Counted from the first letter of the stretch, positions 11,645-20,128 are shown. The stretch: DNA of 64,000 bases from Glycomyces fuscus (GCA_002529455.1 NYMS01000044.1:55201-119200), one strand, 5' to 3'. A program made the numbers and translations. Notes: generated by a model from the sequence alone, not told the origin.

Positions 11645-12685
11645 ATGCGCATCTCGATGCCGCTCCAGTACGCGGGCGACCCCAAGGCCGCCGTCGACCA
11701 GGTGGCCGAACTGGAGAAGGCCGGCCTCGACACCGTGTGGGTCGCCGAGGTCTACGGGTTCGACAGCCCCACCCTGATGGGCTACATCGCCGCCCGCACC
11801 GAGACCGTGGCGATCGGCTCGGCCATCCTGCCGCTGTACAGCCGCACCCCCTCGCTCATCGCGATGACCGCCGCCGGGCTGGACGACCTGTCCGGAGGGC
11901 GCGCCATCCTCGGCCTGGGCGCCAGCGGCCCGCAGGTCATCGAGGGCTTCCACGGCGTCCCCTACGCCAAGCCGCTCGCCCGCACCCGCGAGACCATCGA
12001 GATCTGCCGCAAGGTCTGGGCGCGCGAGGAGCGCCTCACCCACGACGGCACCGTCTTCCAGCTGCCGCTGCCCCCGGAGCGGGGCACCGGCCTCGGCAAA
12101 CCGCTCAAGCTCATCAACCATCCCGTACGCCCCGACATCCCCATCTACGTGGCGTCCCTGGGCGTGAAGAACGTGGCGATGACCGCCGAGATCGCCAACG
12201 GCTGGCTCCCGCACCTGTTCATCCCCGAGAAGGCCGACACGGTGTGGGGCGAGTCGCTGGCCGAGGGCCGGGCCAGGCGCGACCCGGCCCTGGGGGAGCT
12301 GGAGATCTCCGCGGGCGGCCTGCTCGCCATCGGCGAGGGCGAGGACACCAAGAAGCTGCTGGACCTCGTGCGGCCGATGATCGCCCTGTACGTCGGCGGC
12401 ATGGGCGCCAAGGGCAAGAACTTCTACAACACGGTCGCCCGCCGCTACGGCTACGAGGAGGCCGCGGAGAAGATCCAGGACCTGTACCTGGAGGGGCGCA
12501 AGGACGAGGCCGCGGCGGCCGTGCCCGAGGAGTTCGTGGAGCTGACCAACATGGTCGGCCCCGAGTCCTACGTGCGCGAGCGCGTGGAGGCCTTCCGCGC
12601 CGCCGGGGTGACCCAGCTCAACGTGACCCCCGTGGGCGAGGACCCGGCCGCTCTGGTCGGCAAGGTCAAGGAGTGGGTCTCCTGA
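11645..12685 (+). CDS. LLM-class F420-dependent oxidoreductase
   Basis: A 346-residue TIM-barrel protein of the luciferase-like monooxygenase superfamily, in the F420-dependent branch that includes methylene-H4MPT reductase-like enzymes. Typical segments: an N-terminal beta-strand MRISMPLQYAG, VAEVYGFDSPT, a cofactor-contacting strand AIGSAILPLYSRTPSLIAMT, and GGRAILGLGASGPQVIEGFHG. The C-terminal region carries NMVGPESYVRERV and a final substrate loop. The substrate is unknown. Use of F420 is inferred from the family and from npdG at 15.3 kb, which supplies F420H2 or NADPH. The ATG follows GGAGGAC. It is monocistronic, ending at a strong hairpin. Confidence 0.88.
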   Translation: MRISMPLQYAGDPKAAVDQVAELEKAGLDTVWVAEVYGFDSPTLMGYIAARTETVAIGSAILPLYSRTPSLIAMTAAGLDDLSGGRAILGLGASGPQVIEGFHGVPYAKPLARTRETIEICRKVWAREERLTHDGTVFQLPLPPERGTGLGKPLKLINHPVRPDIPIYVASLGVKNVAMTAEIANGWLPHLFIPEKADTVWGESLAEGRARRDPALGELEISAGGLLAIGEGEDTKKLLDLVRPMIALYVGGMGAKGKNFYNTVARRYGYEEAAEKIQDLYLEGRKDEAAAAVPEEFVELTNMVGPESYVRERVEAFRAAGVTQLNVTPVGEDPAALVGKVKEWVS

Positions 12686-12709
12686 CCCCCTCCCGACGCC
12701 CCTGACGAC

Positions 12710-12738
12710 GGCTCCGCGCCCCCTCCGGGCGCGGAGCC
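12710..12738 (+). terminator. Terminator after the LLM oxidoreductase
   Basis: A perfect 11-bp stem GGCTCCGCGCC/GGCGCGGAGCC with a 7-nt loop starts 25 bp after the stop codon. Confidence 0.7.
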
Positions 12739-13332
12739 GTCGCCGTTCGGCCCGAACGCACCGACTCCACAGCGTGACCGAAAACCATAGGAACACATAC
12801 GTTACCCCGCATTCACACACCGGCCCCGGTGGCGGCAGGCAGCGGAGAACGGTCACGGTTGGAACGCAGATCCACGTGGAGGGCACCAGAGGACGTCGGA
12901 TCCGCCCTCACCCGCTTCGTGTGATTCCCACTCGCGCCCCCCAGGAACGAACACCCGGGGTAACGGACCTGGAGATCTCCCCCGGCGTTCGAACTGGGGT
13001 TCGTGACCCGGATCACGGGAAAAACCCCGCGCCGGCCCGGCCGCCCGAAGGCCTTCGCCCCCGCCCGGGCCGCCCGCACCCCCGCGAGCCGTCCCCCACC
13101 GCAGGTCGGGGGCACGCTTCCACCAGAACGACCTGAGCCAGGTCAAACAACCCACCACAGGATGAAAGGCGACAAGAACCGCCGCCCGTCCGGTATCCGG
13201 TGAAGAAAAGATTCCTTCGCCGCCAAAGGGCCACCGCAGGACCGCTCGTGCACTCTGGGTGACCGATTCGCCCCGGACAGTTTTGTTAACCTGCGTTAAG
13301 CACCACATCCTCCCCCGACCAACGGAGAAGGC
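12739..13332. other. Long non-coding gap ahead of the secreted-protein cluster
   Basis: 594 bp without a believable gene; it is less GC-rich than its surroundings. It contains two clean dyads, GACCTG-AGC-CAGGTC (13130-13144) and TTAAC-CTGC-GTTAA (13286-13299), the second 34 bp before the start of the first secreted protein. They may be operators; no regulator gene is adjacent. Confidence 0.4.
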
Positions 13333-13881
13333 ATGACCTCACCGCACCGGCGGCCACGGACCGTCACCCTCGCCGTCGCGACCGCGGCCGCGGCCCTGAC
13401 GGCGACGGTCGCGGCGTCACCCGCCGCGACCGCGAGCGAGCGGCACTGCATCAGCGACACCGGCACCGGGCAGGAGCGCTGCTTCGCCTCCTTCGACGAG
13501 GCGATCGCGGCCGCGGAGGAGGAGATCGGCCGGACTCTGGAGGAGCAGGAACGGGCCCTGGACGGAGGCGGCGCCTCCCTCATGGCGGCCGGCGCCGACG
13601 TCATCATCGGCACGTACTTCGAGCACGAGAACTTCGGCGGGGCCACCTTCACCCTGTACGGCGACGGCCTGTGCACCGGAGGCGACGACACCGAGTTCTG
13701 GTTCACCTTCCCCTCCGAGTGGCAGAACCTGGTCTCCTCGGCCCAGCCCTGGGCCAGCTGCTCCCTGTGGCTGCACTCGGGGCCGGACGGGACCGGCGAC
13801 CGCGACGGCCCCTACCGCGAGAACACCAACTACGTGGGCGACCACATGAACGACCGCGCCGTCTCCACCACCCTGGGCTGA
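13333..13881 (+). CDS. Secreted beta/gamma-crystallin-like (peptidase inhibitor I36-like) protein
   Basis: A 182-residue exported protein. Residues 1 to about 34 form a Sec signal peptide with an Ala-rich core ending AATA-S. A linker with two Cys (39 and 50) and an acidic helix follow. From about residue 90 a Greek-key segment reads YFEHENFGGATFTLYG, then WQNLVSSAQPWASCSLWLH and NYVGDHMNDRAVS. The Y/F-x-x-x-x-F-x-G signature is that of beta/gamma-crystallin folds, shared by the Streptomyces metalloprotease inhibitor family I36. It could be an inhibitor or a Ca-stabilised structural protein. The start follows GGAGAAGGC. It heads a run of three secreted genes with 28-38 bp gaps. Confidence 0.7.
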   Translation: MTSPHRRPRTVTLAVATAAAALTATVAASPAATASERHCISDTGTGQERCFASFDEAIAAAEEEIGRTLEEQERALDGGGASLMAAGADVIIGTYFEHENFGGATFTLYGDGLCTGGDDTEFWFTFPSEWQNLVSSAQPWASCSLWLHSGPDGTGDRDGPYRENTNYVGDHMNDRAVSTTLG

Positions 13882-13919
13882 CCCGCCCTCCCCCCGCCCC
13901 CGCCCGAAGGGAGAACGAC

Positions 13920-14537
13920 ATGCGACGCACGTCCGCCGTGCTCTGCGCCGCCGCCCTGGCCGCGGCAGGCGCGGTCGCCGCACCCCCGACCGCCGCCCAC
14001 GCCGACCACGAGGGCTCCCCCAGCGTGCGCGAACTGCTGGAGCTGTGCGACGTGGAGACCGACGTCTGCGAGTTCCACCCCAGCGGTGAGCCCGAACTCT
14101 TCGCCGCCCCGAGCCGCGTGGTGGGCTCGGAGGTGTTCAACTGCACCTCCGGCCGCCAGGACATGGCGGTGATCTGGTCCGACACCACCTCCCAGAGCAA
14201 CAGCGTCGGCCTGACCCTGACCACCGAGGCCGGATTCGGCGAGGTCTTCTCGGTGTCCTACGAGCAGTCGTTCCAGCACACCTGGACCACCTCGCACACC
14301 GAGACGCAGACCACCTACGTCAACACCGCCCCCGGCGAGGTGGGCTGGGTCGAGCGGCAGCCGCGCATGCAGCGCGTCCACGGCACCTACGAGCTGCACT
14401 TCCCCGACCGGGAGTGGGGCCACTACGTCTGGTACGCCCCCTTCACCGTGGAGGGGCCCGTCCCCGACTCCCCCGACGAGGTCGTCACACAGAACGTGCG
14501 CCCGATGACCGACGCCGAGCGGGCCGCGTGCCCGTGA
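13920..14537 (+). CDS. Secreted aerolysin-like-fold candidate, paralogue A
   Basis: A 205-residue exported protein. A signal peptide (1 to about 27, ending AHA-D) precedes a two-Cys segment LCDVETDVCEFHPSG. A Ser/Thr-alternating, amphipathic beta-rich central region follows (about 85-140): SQSNSVGLTLTTEAG, SVSYEQSFQHTWTTSHTETQ, then a PGEVGWVERQPRMQRVHGTY turn. This alternation, a paired strand entering and leaving a hairpin before a G-T-Y-E-L strand, looks like the insertion loop of aerolysin/ETX-MTX2 beta-pore-forming proteins. That is my pattern reading, not a proven homology. Four cysteines could form two disulphides. Its neighbour at 14566 is a diverged tandem copy. Confidence 0.6.
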   Translation: MRRTSAVLCAAALAAAGAVAAPPTAAHADHEGSPSVRELLELCDVETDVCEFHPSGEPELFAAPSRVVGSEVFNCTSGRQDMAVIWSDTTSQSNSVGLTLTTEAGFGEVFSVSYEQSFQHTWTTSHTETQTTYVNTAPGEVGWVERQPRMQRVHGTYELHFPDREWGHYVWYAPFTVEGPVPDSPDEVVTQNVRPMTDAERAACP

Positions 14538-14565
14538 CCCCCCGACCCCCACGAAAGGCGGAGCG

Positions 14566-15168
14566 ATGAGAACCCTCGCAGCGGGCGCCGCGGCGGGCCT
14601 GGCGGCCGTCCTGGCGCTCACCCCCGCACCGGCGGCGGCCGACCACGAGCAGAACCCGACGGTCCGCGAGCTGCTGGAGCGGTGCGGTGAGGGCACCGAC
14701 GTGTGCGAGTTCCACCCGTCCGGCCAGCCGGAGTACTACCAGAACACCTCCGAGCCGGTCGGCTCGCCGGTCTACAACTGCACCGACCACGAGCAGATGT
14801 CCATGGTGGAGTGGTCCAAGACCACGGGCGAGTCCAACAGCGTGAACCTGTCCATGACGGCGACGTTCGGCGCGATCTTCAAGCAGAGCTTCAGCGTCTC
14901 CTACGGCCACGAGTGGAGCTCGTCGCACACCCAGAGCCAGCGCACGCAGGTCGTCGCCCAGCCGGGCGAGGTGGCCCGCGTGTACTACGGGCCGCGGATG
15001 CAGCGCGTCCACGGCACCTACGAGCTGCACTTCCCCGACCGGGAGTGGGGCCACTACGTCTGGTACGCCCCCTTCACCGCCGAGGGGCCCGCGGAGGACC
15101 AGGGCAGCACCGTCACCCAGTCCACGCGGCCCATGACGGACGAGGAGCGCGCGACCTACTGCGGCTGA
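14566..15168 (+). CDS. Secreted aerolysin-like-fold candidate, paralogue B
   Basis: A 200-residue exported protein that starts 28 bp after paralogue A and follows the same plan. The signal peptide (about 1-25, ending AAA-D) is followed by ADHEQNPTVRELLERCGEGT and CEFHPSGQPEYYQN. The central amphipathic strands are FGAIFKQSFSVSYGHEWSSS and HTQSQRTQVVAQPGEVARVY. The C-terminal third is almost identical to paralogue A, with an 82-bp block of perfect DNA identity. The middle is much more diverged, as expected of specialised partners or subunits. The protein ends in Y-C-G, with the last Cys probably disulphide-bonded. Function unknown. Confidence 0.6.
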   Translation: MRTLAAGAAAGLAAVLALTPAPAAADHEQNPTVRELLERCGEGTDVCEFHPSGQPEYYQNTSEPVGSPVYNCTDHEQMSMVEWSKTTGESNSVNLSMTATFGAIFKQSFSVSYGHEWSSSHTQSQRTQVVAQPGEVARVYYGPRMQRVHGTYELHFPDREWGHYVWYAPFTAEGPAEDQGSTVTQSTRPMTDEERATYCG

Positions 15169-15185
15169 CCGGGCCGACGCGTCCA

Positions 15186-15257
15186 CGGCGCCGGTCCCCG
15201 GGGCGGGGCCGGCGCCGTACGCGTGCGACCGCGTCCCGGACCGGCCGGGACGCGGTC
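15186..15257. terminator. Double hairpin between convergent genes
   Basis: CGGCGCCGG/CCGGCGCCG (15186-15217) is followed by a perfect 13-bp stem GACCGCGTCCCGG/CCGGGACGCGGTC with a 5-nt loop (15227-15257). Together they separate the secreted cluster (plus) from npdG (minus). Confidence 0.7.
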
Positions 15258-15265
15258 GGCCGGGG

Positions 15266-15961
15266 CTACAGGCCGGTGATCCGGATGCCCGCGTGGGTCT
15301 TGTAGCGGCGGTTCACCGCGATGAGGTTCGCGGTCAGGGCCTCGACCTGGTGGGCGTTGCGCAGGCGTCCGCCGAAGACGCCGCGCACCCCCGGGATCCG
15401 CTCGGCCAGGGCGCGCACCACGTCGGTGGCCTCGCGGTCCTCGCCCAGCACCAGGACGTCGAGGTCCACCTCCTCGACCTCGGGGTCCAGCAGCACCACC
15501 GCGGACACGTGGTGGAAGGCCGCCGTGACGCGGCTGTCGGGCAGCACCTCGGCGGCCTGCTGGGCGGCACTGCCCTCGGCGACGTCGAGCGCGAAGGGGC
15601 CCCTCTTGTCGAAGCCGAGGGGGTTGACGCAGTCCACGACGATCTTGCCCGCCAGCGGACCGGCCAGCTGCTCCAGCAGCTCCCGGTGGCCGTCCCAGGG
15701 CACCGCGACGATGACGACGTCGCCCGCGGCCGCCGCCGCGGCGTTGTCCAGGCCGCGCACGTCGACCGGGGCCGTCTCGGCCTCCACCAGCTCCCGGGCG
15801 GCCTTCTCGGCCCGCTCGGCGCTGCGCGATCCGAGGTGGACGGTGTGCCCCGCCAGGGCGAGGCGGCGGGCCAGACCCCGGCCCTGGTCTCCGGTCCCGC
15901 CCAGGACGGCGACGGACAGCCCGGCGATGTCCGTGCCCGCGGGTGTGCTCTGTTCAGTCAT
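15266..15961 (-). CDS. npdG: NADPH:coenzyme F420 oxidoreductase
   Basis: A 231-residue Rossmann protein that moves hydride between NADPH and coenzyme F420. The dinucleotide motif LGGTGDQGRGLARRLALAG is near the N-terminus. SRSAERA after strand 2 fits NADPH ribose-phosphate recognition. VVIVAVPWDGH and DCVNPLGF line the active site, and AFHHVSAVVL marks the F420-binding side in this family. The C-terminal NLIAVNRRYKTHAGIRITGL motif is typical of npdG/fno proteins. It supplies reduced F420 for enzymes such as the LLM oxidoreductase at 11.6 kb. The ATG at 15961 is chosen; the gene is monocistronic. Confidence 0.93.
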   Translation of the reverse strand: MTEQSTPAGTDIAGLSVAVLGGTGDQGRGLARRLALAGHTVHLGSRSAERAEKAARELVEAETAPVDVRGLDNAAAAAAGDVVIVAVPWDGHRELLEQLAGPLAGKIVVDCVNPLGFDKRGPFALDVAEGSAAQQAAEVLPDSRVTAAFHHVSAVVLLDPEVEEVDLDVLVLGEDREATDVVRALAERIPGVRGVFGGRLRNAHQVEALTANLIAVNRRYKTHAGIRITGL

Positions 15962-16043
15962 GCGCCGATCCTGCCAGAGGCGCCGAACGGGGCTCCGGCC
16001 GGGACGGCGCCCGCGCGGTGGGACGGTCCGCGCGGGAGCGGGG

Positions 16044-16238
16044 TCACAGCTCCTCCTCCTTGTCGGCCACGTCCCACTCCTCGTTGCGCTGGGCCGCGAT
16101 GGCCAGTGCGCTGGCGGCCGTGGCCTCGTCCGGGTAGGGGCCCATGCGCACCTTGTTGGGGCAGCCGGGGCCTCGCTCCACCCGCTTGTGCTTGAGGCAG
16201 TACCACCACTTGTCGTCCAGCGGAGTGTCCTCGCTCAC
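16044..16238 (-). CDS. Small conserved actinobacterial protein
   Basis: A 64-residue protein rich in aromatic and charged residues: DKWWYCLKHKRVERG, then CPNKVRMGPYPDEATAASAL and an acidic tail. Two Cys and two His (WYCLKHKRVE ... GPGCP) could bind a metal, although no classical zinc motif is complete. I recall similar short proteins in many actinomycetes, none with a known role. The GPYPDEATAASALAIA helix resembles a SPOR-like half repeat, but this is uncertain. It is divergent from map, sharing a 137-bp region. Confidence 0.75.
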   Translation of the reverse strand: MSEDTPLDDKWWYCLKHKRVERGPGCPNKVRMGPYPDEATAASALAIAAQRNEEWDVADKEEEL

Positions 16239-16367
16239 CGTGACTCTCTTTCTACGGGACGGCGCCCGCGCGGGAACGTGCTTGCCGTGGCACCTACCCA
16301 GGCCCGGGCGCTTCCCACACCCCGGGGGAGGGGGCGGCGTCCAGGACCGCGTGGCCGACCCACGAAC

Positions 16368-16373
16368 TACAAT
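16368..16373 (+). promoter_or_regulatory. -10 box of a leaderless map transcript
   Basis: TACAAT lies 8 bases before the ATG at 16382 and no ribosome-binding site is present, so transcription probably begins at or next to the start codon. Confidence 0.6.
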
Positions 16374-16381
16374 CGGTGTCC

Positions 16382-17233
16382 ATGACTACTCCGCTGGTTC
16401 CTGGGCGAATCTCGCCACAACGTTCGGTTCCCTCCCACATCGTCCGCCCGGAGTACGTCGGACGGAAGCATCCCGTGGAGGGGGTCCTGGGCGACGTGCA
16501 GACCCCCGAGACCATCGAGCGGATGCGCGTGGTGGGACGGATCGCGGCGCAGGCCCTGGAGGAGGTCGGCCGCAACATCCGGCCCGGCGTGACCACGGAC
16601 GAGCTGGACCGGATCGGCCACGAGTTCCTGTTGGACCACGGGGCCTACCCCAGCCCGCTGGGCTACAAGGGCTACCCCAAGTCGCTGTGCTCCTCGCTCA
16701 ACGAGGTGATCTGCCACGGCATCCCCGACGACACCGTGGTCTCCGACGGCGACATCGTCAACATCGACATCACCGCCTACCGGGACGGCGTGCACGGCGA
16801 CACCAACGCCACCTTCCTGGCCGGGAACGTCTCGGAGGAGCACCGGCTCCTGGTCGAGCGGACCCGGGAGGCCATGACGCGCGGGATCAAGGCGTGCCGT
16901 CCGGGCCGCCAGATCAACGTGATCGGCCGGGTCATCGAGTCCTACGCCAAGCGCTTCGGCTACGGCGTGGTCCGCGACTTCACCGGGCACGGCGTGGGGC
17001 CGGAGTTCCACTCGGGTCTGGTGGTGCCGCACTACGACGACCCGCGCGCGGACACCGTCATGGAGCCGGGGATGACCTTCACCATCGAGCCGATGATCAC
17101 GCTCGGCAGCGTGGAGTACGACATGTGGGACGACGGATGGACGGCCGTGACGGCCGACCGCAGGTGGACCGCCCAGTTCGAGCACACCCTGGTCATCACC
17201 GAGTCCGGCGCGGAGATCCTCACCCTGCCCTAG
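16382..17233 (+). CDS. map: Methionine aminopeptidase, type Ic (MapB-like)
   Basis: A 283-residue dinuclear metalloprotease that removes the initiator methionine from new proteins. Metal ligands are in place: VNIDITAYRDGVHGDTNATF (two Asp), FTGHGVGPEFH (His), FTIEPMI (Glu) and FEHTLVIT (Glu). The N-terminal extension with VPGRISPQRSVPSHIVRPEY is the type Ic linker that binds the ribosomal exit region in Mycobacterium MapB. The ATG at 16382 is preferred to the in-frame GTG at 16376 because the -10 TACAAT fits a leaderless mRNA. Confidence 0.95.
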   Translation: MTTPLVPGRISPQRSVPSHIVRPEYVGRKHPVEGVLGDVQTPETIERMRVVGRIAAQALEEVGRNIRPGVTTDELDRIGHEFLLDHGAYPSPLGYKGYPKSLCSSLNEVICHGIPDDTVVSDGDIVNIDITAYRDGVHGDTNATFLAGNVSEEHRLLVERTREAMTRGIKACRPGRQINVIGRVIESYAKRFGYGVVRDFTGHGVGPEFHSGLVVPHYDDPRADTVMEPGMTFTIEPMITLGSVEYDMWDDGWTAVTADRRWTAQFEHTLVITESGAEILTLP

Positions 17234-17518
17234 GTCGTGTTCCTTGGATCATTTCGGGCTCGCGACCACCGGGCTGCCTCTCGCCGCGCCGGTTTCGCTT
17301 GAAAAGCCAACCAGGCTGACCCGCGCGAACCGTCGTGCGAGAGATGGCCCGGACGGCCGCTCGCTGATCCGGAAGCCTCCGCGGAACACTCCCCAGCCGC
17401 TCCGGTCGCGGCGGGGCCCCGCGGACCTCGTCCCCGGGGTCCCGCCGTGGTCCGTCCTCCCGCGGAACGCGGCGCCGGACCGTGGATACGGGAGGGGCCG
17501 GGGCGTAGTGTCGTGCGG
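17234..17518. other. map-dppA intergenic region with leaderless -10
   Basis: 285 bp with no credible gene. TAGTGT (17506-17511) is a -10 box seven bases before the dppA GTG. The first 100 bases (from GTCGTGTTCCTTGGATC) are less GC-rich than the flanks and could be old inserted DNA, but nothing identifies it. Confidence 0.4.
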
Positions 17519-18352
17519 GTGAAGATCCTCATCTCCGCCGACATGGAGGGCGCCACGGGCGTCACCTGGCCCGCCGACGTCGAGCCCGGCACCGAGCAGT
17601 GGCAGCGCTGCCGCGCCATGTTCACCAGCGACGTCAACGCCGCCGTCGAGGGCCTGTTCGAGGGCGGCGCCACCGAGGTGCTGGTCAACGAGGCGCACGC
17701 GACCATGCGCAACCTCCTGTTGGAGGAGCTCGACACCGGGGCCACCATGATCACCGGGCGGCACAAGGAGCTGTCCATGGTCGAGGGCGTGCAGTCCGGC
17801 GACTGCGACGGCGTGGTGTTCCTGGGCTACCACTGCGGTGCCGGTGACGAGGGCGTGCTGGCGCACACCTACCTGCCCAACGCGGTGACCGGCGTGTGGC
17901 TCGACGGCGAGCCCGCCAGCGAGGGCCGCCTCAACGCCGCGGTGGTCGCCGAGTACGGGACCCCGGTCATCCTGGTCACGGGGGACGACCGCGCCTGCGA
18001 GGACGCCGCCACCTACGCCCCGTTCGCGCGGACGGTCGCGGTCAAGGAGCACGTCAGCCGGTACGCGGCCCGCTGCCGTCCCCCGGCCGCGACAGCGCGG
18101 GACATCCGGGCCGGGGCGCGCGCCGCCATGACGCTGGCCGGGCGCCTGGACCCGGTCGAGCCGGCCCCCAGGGCCGTGGAGGTGGAGGTCGACTCCGCCC
18201 AGCTCGCCCAGGCCGCCGCCGTCGTGCCCGGTGTCACGCGCACGGGGGTGCGGCGCGTCCGGTACGTCTCCCCGGACGCCTACGAGATGATCCGCTGCTT
18301 CAAGGCGGTCACCACACTCATCTCCAACGCCATGGAGGAGCACTACGGCTGA
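17519..18352 (+). CDS. M55-family peptidase, D-aminopeptidase DppA-like
   Basis: A 277-residue zinc peptidase of family M55. The zinc and catalytic residues known from Bacillus DppA fall at equivalent positions: Asp8 and Glu10 in SADMEGATGV, His60 in NEAHATMRN, His105 in FLGYHCGAGDEG, His116 in LAHTYLP and a Glu near 134. DppA cleaves D-amino-acid peptides, probably from cell-wall turnover. The GTG at 17519 sits seven bases from TAGTGT, so the mRNA is probably leaderless. Two more peptidase genes follow on the same strand, an M20 and an S66, all compatible with peptide or murein recycling. They are separated by 157-233 bp and so may be independent. Confidence 0.9.
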   Translation: MKILISADMEGATGVTWPADVEPGTEQWQRCRAMFTSDVNAAVEGLFEGGATEVLVNEAHATMRNLLLEELDTGATMITGRHKELSMVEGVQSGDCDGVVFLGYHCGAGDEGVLAHTYLPNAVTGVWLDGEPASEGRLNAAVVAEYGTPVILVTGDDRACEDAATYAPFARTVAVKEHVSRYAARCRPPAATARDIRAGARAAMTLAGRLDPVEPAPRAVEVEVDSAQLAQAAAVVPGVTRTGVRRVRYVSPDAYEMIRCFKAVTTLISNAMEEHYG

Positions 18353-18382
18353 GGCGGTGTCCGGGAGGGCGGGACGCGGCGT

Positions 18383-18447
18383 CCGGGGCGCGGGGGAGGG
18401 TCCCGTGGGGCCGCCGCCTCCGCGCGGCGGACACGCCCGCGCCCCGG
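18383..18447 (+). terminator. Extended hairpin after dppA
   Basis: 12-bp arms CCGGGGCGCGGG/CCCGCGCCCCGG enclose a second CCGCCG/CGGCGG stem, starting 30 bp after the dppA stop. The loop is large, so this is only terminator-like. Confidence 0.4.
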
Positions 18448-18585
18448 CCCGCGGGGGCCACCGCCCGCGAATGCCGGAGCGTCGCGGGCAGGGCTGGTAG
18501 AACTGTGCCGGGGAGCACTTCATCACCACTGGCCACCAGGGCCCTCCCCCGTTTCTGACACCTCAGCGAGAGCGAGGCCGCGCAC

Positions 18586-19971
18586 GTGGGCCACACCGCC
18601 ACTTCCTTCCCAGAAAGAACCGACGGCCTCGCCGCGGCCGGGGAGGACGCCGTCCACCTGGCCCGCGGACTCGTCCGCCGCGACTCCACCAACCACGGGG
18701 GCGGCCGGGGCGACGAGCGCGAGGCCGCCGAGTACGTCGCCGAGGCCCTGGGCGACGCCGGGCTGGACCCCCTGCTCCTGGAGTCGGCCCCCCGGCGCGC
18801 GAACGTGGTCGCGCGCGTTCCCGGGACCGATCCCTCGGCCCCGGCGCTGCTGGTGCACGGACACCTGGACGTGGTGCCCGCCGACGCCGCCGACTGGACG
18901 CTGCCCCCCTTCGCCGGTGAGGTCGCCGACTGCCCCGTCACCGGGGTGCCCGCGCTGTGGGGGCGCGGCGCGGTGGACATGAAGAACACCATCGCCACGG
19001 TCACCGCCGTCGTGCGCCACTGGGCGCGGTACGGGCTGCGGCCCCGGCGCGACATCGTGCTGGCCTTCGTCGCCGACGAGGAGGACAGCGCCGCCTACGG
19101 CGCCGACTACCTGGTCCGCGAGCACGCCGAGCTGTTCGAGGGCTGCACCACCGCGATCGGTGAGGGCGGCGGGGAGACCATCCACGCCCGCACGGCCGCC
19201 GGGGAGCCGGTGCGCCTGTACCCGGTGGGCGCGGCCGAGCGCGGCAGCGCCTGGCTGACCCTGCGCGCCCAGGGGACGGCCGGGCACGGGTCCCGGCCGC
19301 CGCGCGACAACGCCATCGGCGCCCTGGCCGCGGCCCTGACCCGGATCGACGGGTACGAGTGGCCGCTGCACCTGACCCCCGTCACGCGGGCGGCGATCGA
19401 CGCGATCGCCGCCGCCCTGGAGGTGGAGCGCGTCCCCGGCGACACGGCGACCGCGGAGGCGGTGGACGCCCTGGTCGCCAGGCTGGGGACCGCCGCGCCG
19501 CTGATCGGCCCGACCACGCGCAACAGCGCGACGCCCACCATGTTCTCGGCCGGGTACAAGGTGAACGTGGTGCCCGGGGAGGCCACGGCGGGCGTGGACG
19601 GCCGGGTGCTGCCCGGCGCCGAGGAGCAGTTCGCCGCGGCCATGGAGGAGCTCACCGGCGAACGGGTGTCCTGGGAGTACGCGCACGGCTCCCCGCCGGT
19701 GTCCGCGCCCGTGGACTCCCCCGCGTTCGCGGACCTGCGCGAGGCCCTGCTGCTGCACGACCCCGGGGCCCACGTGGTGCCGGTGTGCCTGTCGGGGGGT
19801 ACCGACGCCAAGGTGTTCTCCCGGCTGGGCATCGACTGCTACGGCTTCTCCCCCCTGGCCCAGCCCGAGGGCCTGGACTACACGGGCCTGCTGCACGGTG
19901 TGGACGAGCGGGTGCCGCTGGAGGGCCTGCGCTTCGGCGTGCGCGCGCTGGACACGTTCCTGCGCGCCTGA
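18586..19971 (+). CDS. M20-family metallopeptidase
   Basis: A 461-residue di-zinc amidohydrolase/peptidase of the M20/M25/M40 clan. Zinc motifs are clear: LLVHGHLDVVPA, then GRGAVDMKNTIA, FVADEEDSAAYG and AIGEGGGE. A dimerisation domain follows (about 225-345), and the C-terminal catalytic His/Asp region is SGGTDAKVF. It probably hydrolyses a dipeptide or N-acyl-amino acid; the exact substrate cannot be read from the sequence. The start is the GTG at 18586. It fits the peptide-processing theme of dppA upstream and the S66 enzyme downstream. Confidence 0.92.
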   Translation: MGHTATSFPERTDGLAAAGEDAVHLARGLVRRDSTNHGGGRGDEREAAEYVAEALGDAGLDPLLLESAPRRANVVARVPGTDPSAPALLVHGHLDVVPADAADWTLPPFAGEVADCPVTGVPALWGRGAVDMKNTIATVTAVVRHWARYGLRPRRDIVLAFVADEEDSAAYGADYLVREHAELFEGCTTAIGEGGGETIHARTAAGEPVRLYPVGAAERGSAWLTLRAQGTAGHGSRPPRDNAIGALAAALTRIDGYEWPLHLTPVTRAAIDAIAAALEVERVPGDTATAEAVDALVARLGTAAPLIGPTTRNSATPTMFSAGYKVNVVPGEATAGVDGRVLPGAEEQFAAAMEELTGERVSWEYAHGSPPVSAPVDSPAFADLREALLLHDPGAHVVPVCLSGGTDAKVFSRLGIDCYGFSPLAQPEGLDYTGLLHGVDERVPLEGLRFGVRALDTFLRA

Positions 19972-20128
19972 ACGGTGGATCGGCCGGGAGGCCGGGGGCC
20001 TCGCGGGGCCCCGGGACCCGGTCACGGAACCGACACGGTGACGGGAGCGTCCGAGCACTGGTGGTGGGGAGCAGGAGCCGCGTCCGGCTGACGCGCACGA
20101 GCGGGGAGGGCCAAGGGTGGGAGAGGCG

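Noticed and set aside
10600..11733. Upstream extension of the drug exporter frame through panB
   Set aside because: The frame is open by GC bias only; GTG 10200 has a good ribosome site and starts at the usual cytoplasmic N-terminus.
12774..13308. Short open frames on both strands in the gap before the secreted cluster
   Set aside because: Low-complexity Arg/Pro composition, no ribosome site, no motif; the two strands overlap each other.
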